From Halomonas korlensis (lineage in GTDB: Bacteria; Pseudomonadota; Gammaproteobacteria; Pseudomonadales; Halomonadaceae): a stretch of 64,000 nt of DNA. This document shows, piece after piece, positions 25,932 to 34,349 of this stretch (within the stretch, counting starts at the first letter, position 1; the number at the start of each line of letters is the position of its first letter). A program made the translations under genes and the position numbers. Location: positions 310,001 to 374,000 of the forward strand of contig NZ_FPBP01000003.1 of NCBI RefSeq assembly GCF_900116705.1, given 5' to 3'. Under the pieces are notes generated by a model. The model saw nothing but the letters and a program-made list of their open reading frames with translations, was not told the DNA's origin and ran no database searches.

Positions 25932-26009
25932 CGGGAGCCGGGAATCGAAATGATGTCGTCTTCCTGTGTCTTTCGCTAGGCTAGCGTCAGTTGGTTTGGT
26001 AACACGCTA
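25932..26009 (-). pseudogene. Decayed fragment of an aldo/keto reductase gene
   Basis: This 78-bp stretch aligns without gaps to 27620-27697 inside the intact aldo/keto reductase gene, with about 60 identical bases of 77 compared. Read on the minus strand in the homologous frame it gives VLPNQLTLA-stop-RKTQEDDIISIPGS, matching VTPSQLALAWVKAQGDDILPIPGS of the intact protein, with the Trp codon changed to TAG. No further matching sequence is seen on either side. It is a relic of a second copy, probably left by deletion. Confidence 0.75.
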
Positions 26010-26032
26010 GCCATTTGTCCTATTTGTTCATA

Positions 26033-26056
26033 CGCCCCCGGTACTCGCCGGGGGCG
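26033..26056. terminator. GC-rich hairpin after the sulfatase gene
   Basis: A perfect inverted repeat, CGCCCCCGG - 6-nt loop - CCGGGGGCG, between the sulfatase gene and the MFS gene. There is no clear T-tract after it on the plus strand, so it may be a weak terminator or an mRNA 3'-end stabiliser. Confidence 0.5.
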
Positions 26057-26140
26057 TGCTGTATGGTAGGTCGGGTCGTTGCCGCGGTGTCTGGTGCGGC
26101 AGGAAAAAGAACCCTGACAAGGACCTACGGAGCGCCAGAC

Positions 26141-27361
26141 ATGGCCACATCCTTTCTTCTCTCCCCGCGCTACCGCGTGCTGCTGGCCGGGGTGTTCAGC
26201 CAGATCCTGTGTATCGGCGTGGCACGCTTTGCCTACACCCCGTTGCTGCCGGTGATGCAGCAGCAGACCTGGCTGAGCGACGCTGACGGCGGCTGGCTGG
26301 CCGCCCTCAACTACGCCGGCTACATGCTGGGTGCCCTGACCGCGGCTTCCATCCGCAGCATCCGGCTCAAGGACACCCTCTATCGGATTACCCTGCTGCT
26401 AGCGGTGCTCTCCACCGCCGGCATGGCCCTGGTCGACAGCTTCTGGCTATGGGCGGCCATGCGCTTCGTGGCGGGCTTCTCCAGCAGTGGCGCGATGCTG
26501 CTCGCCTCGGGGCTGATCCTCCACTGGCTGATCCAGCATCGCCAACGCGGCGAACTAGGCATCCACTTCGCCGGCCTGGGCGTGGGCATGCTGGTGGCGG
26601 CGCTGGCGGTGGAGCTGATGCTGCGTCTCTCCTTCGACTGGCAGGCCCAGTGGTGGGGCTTCACGGTCCTGGCCGTGGGGCTGCTGGTGCCCGCCTGGCA
26701 CTGGATGCCGCGCCCTGCAAGGCCCCTTCCCGGCGCCGCCGCTGGCAGCCAGTGCGAGGCCACGCCCCCCAGTCGGGCCTTCATGCGGCTGATGCTGGGG
26801 GCCTACTTCTGCGCCGGCTACGGCTATGTAATCAGCGCCACCTTCATCGTGACTATCGTGGAGCGCGAGCCGCTGTTGGCCGGTGCCGGCAACTGGGCTT
26901 TCGCCCTGGTGGGGTTGGCCGCAGCACCCGCGGTAATGCTGTGGGATCTGGTGGCCCGACGCATCGGCTACCTGGGTGCGCTGATCAGTGCCATGCTGCT
27001 GCAGGTGGTGGGCATCGTACTGCCGGTACTGACCGACAGCCTTACCGGCGTGCTGGTGGGCGCCGTGCTCTATGGCGGTACCTTCCTGGGCTGCGTGAGC
27101 CTGGTGCTGACCATGGCCGGCAGGCTCTACCCGCAGAGCCCGGCGCGGATGATGGGGCGCATGACCCTGGCCTACGGTATGGCGCAGATCATCGCGCCGG
27201 CGCTCACCGGCATGCTCGCCGAGGCCACCGGCCACTATGACATCGGCCTGTGGCTGGCCGGCGGCTTCGTGATCCTGGGCGCCATGCTGCTCGCCTGGCT
27301 GCGCCAGGTGGATCAGACGGCCCAGCGGCTGGATGCCGAGGCGAAGGAGGCAGCCGTATGA
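26141..27361 (+). CDS. YbfB/YjiJ family MFS transporter
   Basis: A 406-residue major facilitator protein of the YbfB/YjiJ group, with 12 predicted helices and the family opening FSQILCIGVARFAYTPLLPVMQQQ followed by WLAALNYAGYMLGAL. Substrates of this group are largely unknown; some affect drug tolerance. I chose the ATG at 26141, where the conserved protein begins; upstream codons in the same frame cross the GC hairpin at 26033. It is convergent with the aldo/keto reductase gene. Confidence 0.87.
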   Translation: MATSFLLSPRYRVLLAGVFSQILCIGVARFAYTPLLPVMQQQTWLSDADGGWLAALNYAGYMLGALTAASIRSIRLKDTLYRITLLLAVLSTAGMALVDSFWLWAAMRFVAGFSSSGAMLLASGLILHWLIQHRQRGELGIHFAGLGVGMLVAALAVELMLRLSFDWQAQWWGFTVLAVGLLVPAWHWMPRPARPLPGAAAGSQCEATPPSRAFMRLMLGAYFCAGYGYVISATFIVTIVEREPLLAGAGNWAFALVGLAAAPAVMLWDLVARRIGYLGALISAMLLQVVGIVLPVLTDSLTGVLVGAVLYGGTFLGCVSLVLTMAGRLYPQSPARMMGRMTLAYGMAQIIAPALTGMLAEATGHYDIGLWLAGGFVILGAMLLAWLRQVDQTAQRLDAEAKEAAV

Positions 27362-27438
27362 CTCGGCTGTTTCCAGGATCCCTGCTCGTGTGCTGCGAAG
27401 CTTATCCCGACCCGCCTGTAGCGGATCGCTGAGCACCC

Positions 27439-28461
27439 TCAGCTCGTCGAGGTTTCAGACGATGCAAACTCCTCGGTGTCGATATCCGCTTGCTGGGCCT
27501 CGCTGTAGCGGCCGCCGGCGACTTGTTCCGGGGTCATCATGGCGTTCAGCCGGGCCACGGTTTCTGGCGCCAGGCGGATATCCTCCGCCGCGAGGTTCTC
27601 GCGCATGTGTGCGCTGGAGCGGGAGCCGGGAATCGGAAGGATATCGTCTCCCTGCGCCTTGACCCAGGCCAGCGCCAGTTGGCTTGGCGTCACGCCGAGC
27701 TCTTCCGAAACGGCCGTGAAATCGGCCAGCAGGCTCAGGTTGCGGGGAAGGTTGTCGGCGCTGAAGCGCGGCATGTTGTGGCGCATGTCGCTTGCCTCGA
27801 GGCGCTGCGTGTCCTCGATCGCCCCCGCCAGGAAGCCCCTGCCCAGCGGGCTGAAGGCGACCAGTGGGATGTCCGACGCTCGGCAGGCCTCGAGCAATGC
27901 AATCTCGGGGTTGCGCGTCCACAAGGCGTATTCGGACTGCACCGCCGCGATAGGATGCTCGGCATTGGCGCGGCGCAGCGTGGTCGCAGATACCTCGGAG
28001 AGCCCGACGGCGCGTATCTTGCCTTCCTGTACCAGGCGCCCCAGCGCACCGACGCTTTCCTCGATGGGCACCTGGCGATCCAGCCGATGCAGGTAATACA
28101 GGTCCAGGTGATCGGTGCGCAGGCGCTGAAGGCTCGCCTCGCATTGACGGCGGAGCGTCTCGGGACGCCCATCGATAACCTTCTTGCCGAGCTGCGGGTC
28201 GATGGCCATGCCGCACTTGCTGGCCAGCAGGAGCTGGTCACGCTTGCCCTGGAGCCCCCGGCCCAGCAGGCGCTCGTTGGCGGTGGCGCCATAGAGGGTG
28301 GCGGTATCGAAGTGGCGATAGCCCATGTCAAAGGCCGCATCGAGGGTGCGCAGCGCTTCAGGCTCGGGAACGGGGGTGCCGTAGCCATGGGAGAGGTTCA
28401 TGCAGCCCAGGCCGATGGTGGGCGAAGAGACTTCCTTGAGGCGGTCAAAAAGCGTGGACAT
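27439..28461 (-). CDS. Aldo/keto reductase
   Basis: A 340-residue NADPH-dependent oxidoreductase (TIM barrel). It shows IGLGCMNLSHGYG at the start, FDTATLYG with the catalytic Asp-Tyr pair, the Lys in LLASKCGM, the His in YYLHRLD, and a C-terminal cofactor-binding DILPIPGSRSSAHMRENLAA. It resembles YajO/YakC-type reductases; the true carbonyl substrate is unknown. The ATG at 28461 starts the conserved barrel. A decayed fragment of a second copy lies 1.6 kb away at 25932-26009. Confidence 0.92.
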   Translation of the reverse strand: MSTLFDRLKEVSSPTIGLGCMNLSHGYGTPVPEPEALRTLDAAFDMGYRHFDTATLYGATANERLLGRGLQGKRDQLLLASKCGMAIDPQLGKKVIDGRPETLRRQCEASLQRLRTDHLDLYYLHRLDRQVPIEESVGALGRLVQEGKIRAVGLSEVSATTLRRANAEHPIAAVQSEYALWTRNPEIALLEACRASDIPLVAFSPLGRGFLAGAIEDTQRLEASDMRHNMPRFSADNLPRNLSLLADFTAVSEELGVTPSQLALAWVKAQGDDILPIPGSRSSAHMRENLAAEDIRLAPETVARLNAMMTPEQVAGGRYSEAQQADIDTEEFASSETSTS

Positions 28462-28748
28462 GGCAATCCCTGTAAGTCGGCAGGCATGCGACACACCGCG
28501 AAATCGGTGCGGACATCCTGCCATCATGCCGAGGCGGGACAATACGTTGCAAGATCAAGGCAATCGTAACCGGTCGATACATCGCGGTTTGATGGATAAC
28601 CTATCGGGTCGCCTCCCATCACTCAGTCATCCCTGAGACCGGGCTGCAAGGACGTCACTGGGTGAGTGCGTTAGAGTGCTCCCCAATGTGTCAACGACCA
28701 TCGGCAGAGTTCCACCAACGCCGGCTGGAAAAGTGAAACGGAGTTGAT

Positions 28749-29783
28749 GTGATCCATTCCATCTGCATTATGCGACTCTCCGCCATCGGCGATGCCACCC
28801 ACGTGGTGCCGGTCGTGCTGAGCCTGCAGGAACAAGTGCCAGGCATCGAGATCACCTGGGTAATCGGCAAATTGGAAGCCAAGCTGATTGGCGATTTGCC
28901 CGGGGTAGAGTTCGTCGTTTTTGACAAGAAGGCCGGTCTCGAAGCCTATCGGGACTTACGCCGTGCCATGAAGGGCCGGCGTTTCGATGCCTTGCTGCAC
29001 ATGCAGGTATCGATGCGTGCCAATCTGGCCGCTGCCCTGATTCCGGCGGCGATCAAAGTCGGCTATGACAAGGCCCGCAGCAAGGACCTGCACAGCCTGT
29101 TTATCAATCGCCGTATCCCAGCCCAGCCGCAACAGCATGTTCGCGATTGCCTGGCGAGTTTTCTTGAACCCCTCGGCCTGGTGCCGGCGCCTCCGGCATG
29201 GCAGATACCGCTGACAGATGCCGATCGTGCGTTCGCTCGCCAATACCTGGCTCAGGACCGGATGAATCTGGTGATCAGCCCGTGTGCCAGCCATACCTTG
29301 CGCAACTGGCCATCGGAGCGCTATGCCGCGCTGGCAGACCACGCCAAGGCAACGCATAACGCTAACGTGATCCTGGTAGGTAGCCCGGCGGCGTTTGAAA
29401 AAACCGTCTGCCAGGAGATCGAAAACCAGATGAGCGAAGACGTCGTCAATATCTGTGGGCAGGACACCCTCAAACAGCTCGCGGCCTTGCTGGCCGGTGC
29501 GGATTTGCTGGTTTCACCAGACACTGGCCCGGCCCACATCGCCAGTGCCATGGGCACGGATGTACTCGGGCTCTATGCCGCCAGTAATCTCGATCGTTCG
29601 GGTCCTTATCAATCACTGCCCTGGTGTGTGAACCGCTACCCGGAGGCGTTGGAGACCTTCACCGGCAAAACCGTTTCACAGGCTCGCTGGGGTGCAAAAG
29701 CTGAGTTCGAAGGGGCGATGGAAATGATTTCGGTCAACGATGCGACCGATATGCTGGACCGGTGGGTGATGGCAAGACGCTAA
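28749..29783 (+). CDS. Glycosyltransferase family 9 (heptosyltransferase-like)
   Basis: A 344-residue GT-B fold enzyme of family 9, which adds heptose or a related sugar to the LPS inner core at the cytoplasmic face. Signs are the N-terminal IMRLSAIGDATHVVPVV, ISPCASHTLRNWPSERYAAL, and the acceptor/donor motif LLVSPDTGPAHIASAMGTDVLGLYAASN. The start is a GTG at 28749 preceded by CGGAG. It is convergent with the DUF6165 gene, which elsewhere also accompanies LPS genes (from memory). Confidence 0.87.
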   Translation: MIHSICIMRLSAIGDATHVVPVVLSLQEQVPGIEITWVIGKLEAKLIGDLPGVEFVVFDKKAGLEAYRDLRRAMKGRRFDALLHMQVSMRANLAAALIPAAIKVGYDKARSKDLHSLFINRRIPAQPQQHVRDCLASFLEPLGLVPAPPAWQIPLTDADRAFARQYLAQDRMNLVISPCASHTLRNWPSERYAALADHAKATHNANVILVGSPAAFEKTVCQEIENQMSEDVVNICGQDTLKQLAALLAGADLLVSPDTGPAHIASAMGTDVLGLYAASNLDRSGPYQSLPWCVNRYPEALETFTGKTVSQARWGAKAEFEGAMEMISVNDATDMLDRWVMARR

Positions 29784-29790
29784 ATTGCCG

Positions 29791-29809
29791 CGGCTCTCCT
29801 GGCGAGCCG
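29791..29809. terminator. Hairpin between convergent genes
   Basis: A 6-bp stem CGGCTC / GAGCCG with a 7-nt loop sits exactly between the stop codons of the convergent GT9 and DUF6165 genes. It is short and lacks a long T-tract, so it is only a plausible bidirectional terminator. Confidence 0.4.
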
Positions 29810-30214
29810 TCATTTCCTTGCGGTGTAATCCTGATAGGACTTTTCTTCCACGAACCGCGAGCCAAGTGCCAGGTTCACCTCTTTCTTGATGGCGGCCCGC
29901 CGATCATTGGTGACATAGACGGCACGCGCCAGTTCGATAAAGCGGGGGCCGAAATCCTGCGCCGCCTCCTGGTCGCGAATGTCGTCCTCGATCACCCACA
30001 GCTCTTCATTGACGGCCTTGAGTCGGGCGCGCAAATCGGCAATTGCCGAGGGGTCCTGAACCGCTTCATCCCAGGTATGGCTCAACTCTTCCAGTTCCAG
30101 CCGCACGTTCTTGACTTTCGCCGGGTCAGCGATGCGCTCGGATTTGATTTCCAGAATGGTCATTTTATCCAGCACTTCGCCGAAGGAGACCGGCACTTGG
30201 ATGACATCTTTCAT
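29810..30214 (-). CDS. DUF6165 family protein
   Basis: A 134-residue soluble protein with a strong helical pattern and many charged residues: MKDVIQVPVSFGEVLDKMTILEIKSERI, then ELWVIEDDIRDQEA and VYVTNDRRAAIKKEVN. This matches DUF6165 as I remember it, a family seen next to LPS and capsule glycosyltransferases and of unknown function. The ATG at 30214 starts the conserved region; the longer frame to 30277 adds nothing recognisable. Its neighbour on the other strand is a GT9 enzyme. Confidence 0.65.
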   Translation of the reverse strand: MKDVIQVPVSFGEVLDKMTILEIKSERIADPAKVKNVRLELEELSHTWDEAVQDPSAIADLRARLKAVNEELWVIEDDIRDQEAAQDFGPRFIELARAVYVTNDRRAAIKKEVNLALGSRFVEEKSYQDYTARK

Positions 30215-30294
30215 CGGGGTTCCTGTAGGACATTGGGGGTCAATTCGCCTCAGGGACGAAGGCCATTGCCCCGTCAAAGCTATATAGGCGTCTT

Positions 30295-31512
30295 TCAGTC
30301 GGCTGACGCTGTCAGTTGATTGGCATGCCAGGCGATCATGCGTTCCTCGTCGGTGGGAATGACCCAGGCGCCGACGCGGCTGTCGGGGCGGGAAATGCAG
30401 GCCGCATCGCGACGATTGGCATCATCATTCAGCGCAACGCCGAGCCAGGCGCAGCCCCGGACGATGGCCTGGCGCACCGGGGCCGCCCGCTCGCCGATGC
30501 CGGCGGTGAACACCAGGTGATCCAACCCGCCCATGGCGGCGGCGAGGCTGCCGATCTCGCGGACGATGCGATAGACGAACAGCTCGACCGCCTCCCGGGC
30601 CTCGGCGGCGTCGCTTTCCAGCAGTTGGCGCATGTCGCTGCTGATACCGGACACGCCGAGCAGGCCGGAGCGTGAATAGAGCAGGTCGCTGACCTCGTCG
30701 ACGCTCATGCCTTCCTCGCCGATCAGGTGCAGCACCAGGCCGGCATCCAGGCTGCCGCAGCGGGTGCCCATGGGCAGGCCGTCGAGCGCAGTGAAGCCCA
30801 TGGTCGAGGCCACGCTCTGGCCGTCGTGTATGGCGCAGAGGCTGGCGCCGTTGCCCAAGTGCGCGACGACGACGCGCCGGGCGGGGTGGCCGTTCAGGTG
30901 ACGCGGCAGCCTACGATTGATGTAGTCGTAGGAGAGTCCGTGAAAGCCGTAGCGAATCAGGCCTCTTTCCGTCAGCTCGCGGGGCAGGGCGAAGTGCCTG
31001 GCCACGGCCGGCTGGGTGGTGTGAAAGGCGGTGTCGAAACAGGCGACCTGGGGAGTCTCGGGGAGCCGCTCGGCCAGGCGCCGGATCGGCTCGAGGCCGT
31101 AGGGCTGGTGCAGCGGGGCCAGGGGCTCGAGGGTCTGCAGTTCGTCGACGATCGCCACGTCAAGGATCACCGGGTCGTGGAAGCGGCGTCCGCCGTGCAC
31201 CACGCGATGGCCGATCACGGCGATATCGTCGAGATCGGGACGCTCGCTGATCCAGTCGAGCAGCCGCATCAGCGCGTCGTGATGGTTAAGCGTAGGGGGC
31301 AGGTCACTGAAGTGACCGGCCTGCACCGGCTGACCCTCGGCGTCTTTCAGGCGGGCGGTGGAGGCGGCCTGGCCACCTTCACCGAGCCCGGTGAGCTTGC
31401 CTTGATAGCGCAGCGCCAGGCTGTCGAGGCCGTGATCGTCCGCACCGGGCGGGGCAAACAGGGCGAACTTAAGGCTCGACGAGCCGCTGTTGATAACCAG
31501 GATATCGCCCAT
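30295..31512 (-). CDS. ackA: Acetate kinase
   Basis: AckA interconverts acetate plus ATP and acetyl phosphate. The 405-residue protein begins ILVINSGSSSLKFALF (phosphate-binding motif), has FDTAFHTT, RYGFHGLSYDYI, VAHLGNGASLCAI and GMRCGSLD-like TRCGSLDAGLVLHLI, and ends with the FTAGIGERAAPVR segment. GGAGAG lies 5 nt before the ATG at 31512, which starts 1 bp after the stop of the phosphotransacetylase gene, so the pair is an operon. Confidence 0.95.
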   Translation of the reverse strand: MGDILVINSGSSSLKFALFAPPGADDHGLDSLALRYQGKLTGLGEGGQAASTARLKDAEGQPVQAGHFSDLPPTLNHHDALMRLLDWISERPDLDDIAVIGHRVVHGGRRFHDPVILDVAIVDELQTLEPLAPLHQPYGLEPIRRLAERLPETPQVACFDTAFHTTQPAVARHFALPRELTERGLIRYGFHGLSYDYINRRLPRHLNGHPARRVVVAHLGNGASLCAIHDGQSVASTMGFTALDGLPMGTRCGSLDAGLVLHLIGEEGMSVDEVSDLLYSRSGLLGVSGISSDMRQLLESDAAEAREAVELFVYRIVREIGSLAAAMGGLDHLVFTAGIGERAAPVRQAIVRGCAWLGVALNDDANRRDAACISRPDSRVGAWVIPTDEERMIAWHANQLTASAD

Positions 31513-31513
31513 C

Positions 31514-32941
31514 TCAGCTCTCCTTTTTTCGCGCGGCGCCATGGCGTTGCTGGTAGTCGGCCAGCAACAGCGCCAGGGCGCAGGAGGCCATGCGCGTGAT
31601 GGCTTCGTCGGCGCGGCTGGTCAGCACGATCGGTACCCTGGCGCCCAGCACGATGCCGGCACCGGTGGCGTCGGCGAGGTAGGTGAGCTGCTTCATCAAC
31701 ATGTTGGCGGCCTCGAGGTCCGGGGCGACCAGGATGTCGGCGCGCCCGGCCACCGATGAGACGATGTGCTTGGCTTCGGCGGCGGCCTCGGAGACAGCGT
31801 TGTCGAAGGCCAGCGGACCGTCGAGGGTGCCGCCGGTAATCTGGCCGCGCTCGGCCATCTTGCACAGCGCGGCGGCGTCCAGGGTGGAGGTGATCTTGGG
31901 ATTGATGGTTTCCACCGCCGAGAGGATCGCCACCTTGGGGTCGGTGTTGCCCAGTGCATGGGCGAGCTCGATGACGTTCTGCACGATGTCGCGCTTGTGG
32001 GCCAGCGTCGGATAGATGTTGATGGCGGCGTCGGTGATGAACAGCGGGCGCGGATAGGTCGGCACGTCGAAAGCCATCACGTGGCTGATGCAGCGTTCGG
32101 TGCGCAGGCCGCTCTCGCGCTTGAACACTTCGCGCATCAGCTCGTCGGTATGCAGGGCGCCCTTCATCAGCGAGGCGGCGCGCCCTTCGCGGACCAGCGC
32201 CACGGCCTTTTCCGCCGCGGCGTGGCTGTGGGGCGTGTCGATCACCTCGAAGTCGCGAATATCGACCTCGGCGGCGTCGGCGGCCGCCTGGATCTTGCCG
32301 GCGGGGCCGACCAGCAGGGGCTTGATCAGCCCGTGCTCGGTGGCGGCGACGGCACCCAGCAGCGATTCGCGATCCACCGGGTGAACCACGGCCATGGCGA
32401 TGGGGTCGGGGTGGTCGGCGGCGGTAAGAATTTCATGCAGGCGACCGCGCTCGGCGAGGCGAAACTCGGGCATGACGGTGCGCGGGCGACGGATCTTCTC
32501 GGTCGGGGCGAGTACCTGGGCCTGGCCCTCGATGACCGCCTTGCCCTTCTGGTTCTCGCAGCGGCATTCCAGGTCGAGCTGCTTCTTCGCCTCGTCCTTC
32601 GCCGTGACCCGGACGCACACCTTGAGCACGTCGCCCAGGTTAACCGGGGCGTGAAACGACAGGGTCTGTCCCAGGTAGATGGTGCCGGGCCCGGGCAGCT
32701 GGGTGCCGAGCACCGTGGAGATCAGCGCGCCGCCCCACATGCCGTGGGCGATCACTTCCTGGAAACGCGAGCTGCGGGCGAAGTCATCGTCGACATGGGC
32801 CGGGTTGATATCACCGGACATGATCGCGAACAGCTTGATGTCGTCCATGGTCAGGCGCTTCTCGAGACACGCCTGGTCGCCGACCTGGATCTCGTCGAAG
32901 GTGCGGTTCTCGATATAGCCATCGTCGCCTGTCGCGCTCAT
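31514..32941 (-). CDS. MaoC-like hydratase / phosphate acetyl- or butyryltransferase fusion
   Basis: A 475-residue two-domain protein. Residues ~10-150 are a MaoC hot-dog domain with the hydratase motif FAIMSGDINPAHVDDDFA; residues ~165-470 are a PTA/PTB domain with SLMKGALHTDELMREV and ADILVAPDLEAANMLMKQLTYLA. The second domain should move an acyl group between CoA and phosphate, feeding the adjacent acetate kinase. The start at 32941 follows AAGGAGAGG; upstream codons overlap a repeat-rich noncoding zone. Such fusions are annotated as bifunctional enoyl-CoA hydratase/phosphate acetyltransferase; the chain-length preference is not known. Confidence 0.9.
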   Translation of the reverse strand: MSATGDDGYIENRTFDEIQVGDQACLEKRLTMDDIKLFAIMSGDINPAHVDDDFARSSRFQEVIAHGMWGGALISTVLGTQLPGPGTIYLGQTLSFHAPVNLGDVLKVCVRVTAKDEAKKQLDLECRCENQKGKAVIEGQAQVLAPTEKIRRPRTVMPEFRLAERGRLHEILTAADHPDPIAMAVVHPVDRESLLGAVAATEHGLIKPLLVGPAGKIQAAADAAEVDIRDFEVIDTPHSHAAAEKAVALVREGRAASLMKGALHTDELMREVFKRESGLRTERCISHVMAFDVPTYPRPLFITDAAINIYPTLAHKRDIVQNVIELAHALGNTDPKVAILSAVETINPKITSTLDAAALCKMAERGQITGGTLDGPLAFDNAVSEAAAEAKHIVSSVAGRADILVAPDLEAANMLMKQLTYLADATGAGIVLGARVPIVLTSRADEAITRMASCALALLLADYQQRHGAARKKES

Positions 32942-33041
32942 TTGCCTCTCCTTGTCGTTCGCTTCGCCATTGCGACCAGCGTCGCCTTGGCCATTATCCT
33001 CGATTATGACATGGAGCTCAGGCGTGGCTGTGGTCGCCGGC

Positions 33042-33112
33042 ATCGACATAGGGCATTAAATCGACATAGGGCATCGAATCGATCTATGCATCGAATAGAA
33101 ATAGGGCATCGA
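33042..33112. repeat. 18-bp tandem repeat, four copies
   Basis: Four head-to-tail units with consensus ATCGACATAGGGCATCGA lie at 33042, 33060, 33078 and 33095; the first two differ at three positions, the third is 17 bp and more diverged. The array sits between the 3' end of fdhD and the start of the MaoC-PTA gene. Each unit contains the partial palindrome ATCGA...TCGAT at its joints. Function unknown. Confidence 0.75.
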
Positions 33113-33129
33113 GTCGTGCCGCGAAGCCG

Positions 33130-34017
33130 TCAGCGCAGAGAGGGGAACTCGGCGACCGCCGGCTGGGTTGACCTATCGGAAGGCGAGTCGGCCGCCTGCA
33201 CGTCGTGCGCGTATGCGATGCGTTCGGGATGGGCATAGACATTGAACCGGCCCTCGCGCAGGAAGCCGACCAGCGTGACGCCGAACTCCCTGGCCAGGCG
33301 CACGGCATAACTGCTCGGCGCCGAAATGCAGCAGACCATCGGCACGCGCGCCATGATGGCTTTCTGGATCAATTCGAAACTCGCGCGCCCGCTGAGCAGG
33401 ACGATCTGGCCGGCAAGCGGCAGTTGGTCGTTCATGAGCGCCCAGCCGTTGAGTTTATCCAGCGCATTGTGCCGCCCGACATCCTCGCGAACGGCGCGCA
33501 GCTCGCCTGTCGCGGTGAACAGCGCCGCGGCGTGTAGTCCGCCGGTTTGCGCGAACAGTGCCTGATGGGCCTGCAAGCGGGCGGGCAGCGAGGAGAGCAA
33601 TTCCCCGCTGACATGGGGCCCCTCCTGCAGGGCGTCGAGAGGTTCAAGCGTCTCGAGGTTGAGCTTTTTCTTGCCACACACTCCGCAGGCGCTGCTGGAA
33701 AGGGATGAGCGCGCCAGCCGCTCGGCACCCTGATGGTTGAAGCCCCGGATGACCAGCTGCAGCACGTCGGGTTGGCCGACCAGATGATCGATCACCTTGA
33801 AGTCACAGCGCGCCCGCGCCAGCCCTTCGCTGAGCATCAGGCCAGCGGCCAGTTCGCGGTCGTGGCCGGGGGTGCGCATGGTAATGACCGGTTCGGTCCC
33901 GACGACGCGAATTTCCAACGCCTCTTCCACGGCGATGAAATCTTCGCGAGTGTTGGCGCCAGTGGCTTGCATCGATACGATATCAGTGGGAATAAATCCG
34001 TTTACTCCGCCGTTCAT
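33130..34017 (-). CDS. fdhD: Formate dehydrogenase accessory sulfurtransferase FdhD
   Basis: FdhD moves sulfur from IscS to the molybdenum (bis-MGD) cofactor, which formate dehydrogenase needs for activity. The 295-residue protein has the active cysteines as Cys111 and Cys114 in SSACGVCGKKKLN, followed by GGLHAAALF, VREDVGRHNALDKLNG, VLLSGRASFELIQKA and LVGFLREGRFNVYAHPER, all family signatures. The ATG at 34017 is preceded by GGGAGAGG; the longer frame to 34359 runs across the selC gene. It is the last gene of the fdo-sel block and serves the enzyme encoded by fdoGHI. Confidence 0.95.
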   Translation of the reverse strand: MNGGVNGFIPTDIVSMQATGANTREDFIAVEEALEIRVVGTEPVITMRTPGHDRELAAGLMLSEGLARARCDFKVIDHLVGQPDVLQLVIRGFNHQGAERLARSSLSSSACGVCGKKKLNLETLEPLDALQEGPHVSGELLSSLPARLQAHQALFAQTGGLHAAALFTATGELRAVREDVGRHNALDKLNGWALMNDQLPLAGQIVLLSGRASFELIQKAIMARVPMVCCISAPSSYAVRLAREFGVTLVGFLREGRFNVYAHPERIAYAHDVQAADSPSDRSTQPAVAEFPSLR

Positions 34018-34160
34018 GATCCTCTCCCTAGATCCGTTGACCCCATCACACGAGGGGTAGGGTCGCGAGCCTCGCGATGCCTTGAGGTTAGTCGAGGGCA
34101 AAAGGGCTTGCCACACGGCATCGGGATAGACAGGCATGGGGATAGCCAGGCAGCGATGAA

Positions 34161-34256
34161 TGGCGGAAGAGCGTGGGAGTCGAACCCACCAAGGACTGCT
34201 GGCAGCCCTTGCCAGATTTGAAGTCTGGCCGCCCCACCGGGGGTCGATCCTCTTCC
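34161..34256 (-). tRNA. selC: tRNA-Sec (anticodon UCA)
   Basis: The minus strand reads as a 96-nt selenocysteine tRNA: it starts GGAAGAGGATCG, has the anticodon TCA (34219-34221) in the ACTTCAAAT loop, a long variable arm, the T-loop GGTTCGACTCC and a genome-encoded CCA end (34161-34163). The 8-bp acceptor stem GGAAGAGg/ cTCTTCC and the long extra arm distinguish it from tRNA-Ser and stop-suppressor tRNAs. It is close in length and sequence to E. coli selC (95 nt). It sits between selB and fdhD in the same direction and may be processed from their transcript. Confidence 0.96.
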
Positions 34257-34349
34257 ATGAGGAGGGTTGGGGTGAATCAAGAGGCGTCTGCCGGGCGTCC
34301 CAGTACCATGACTCGGTGACATGGCTCGGCGACATAGCGGTGACAAAGC

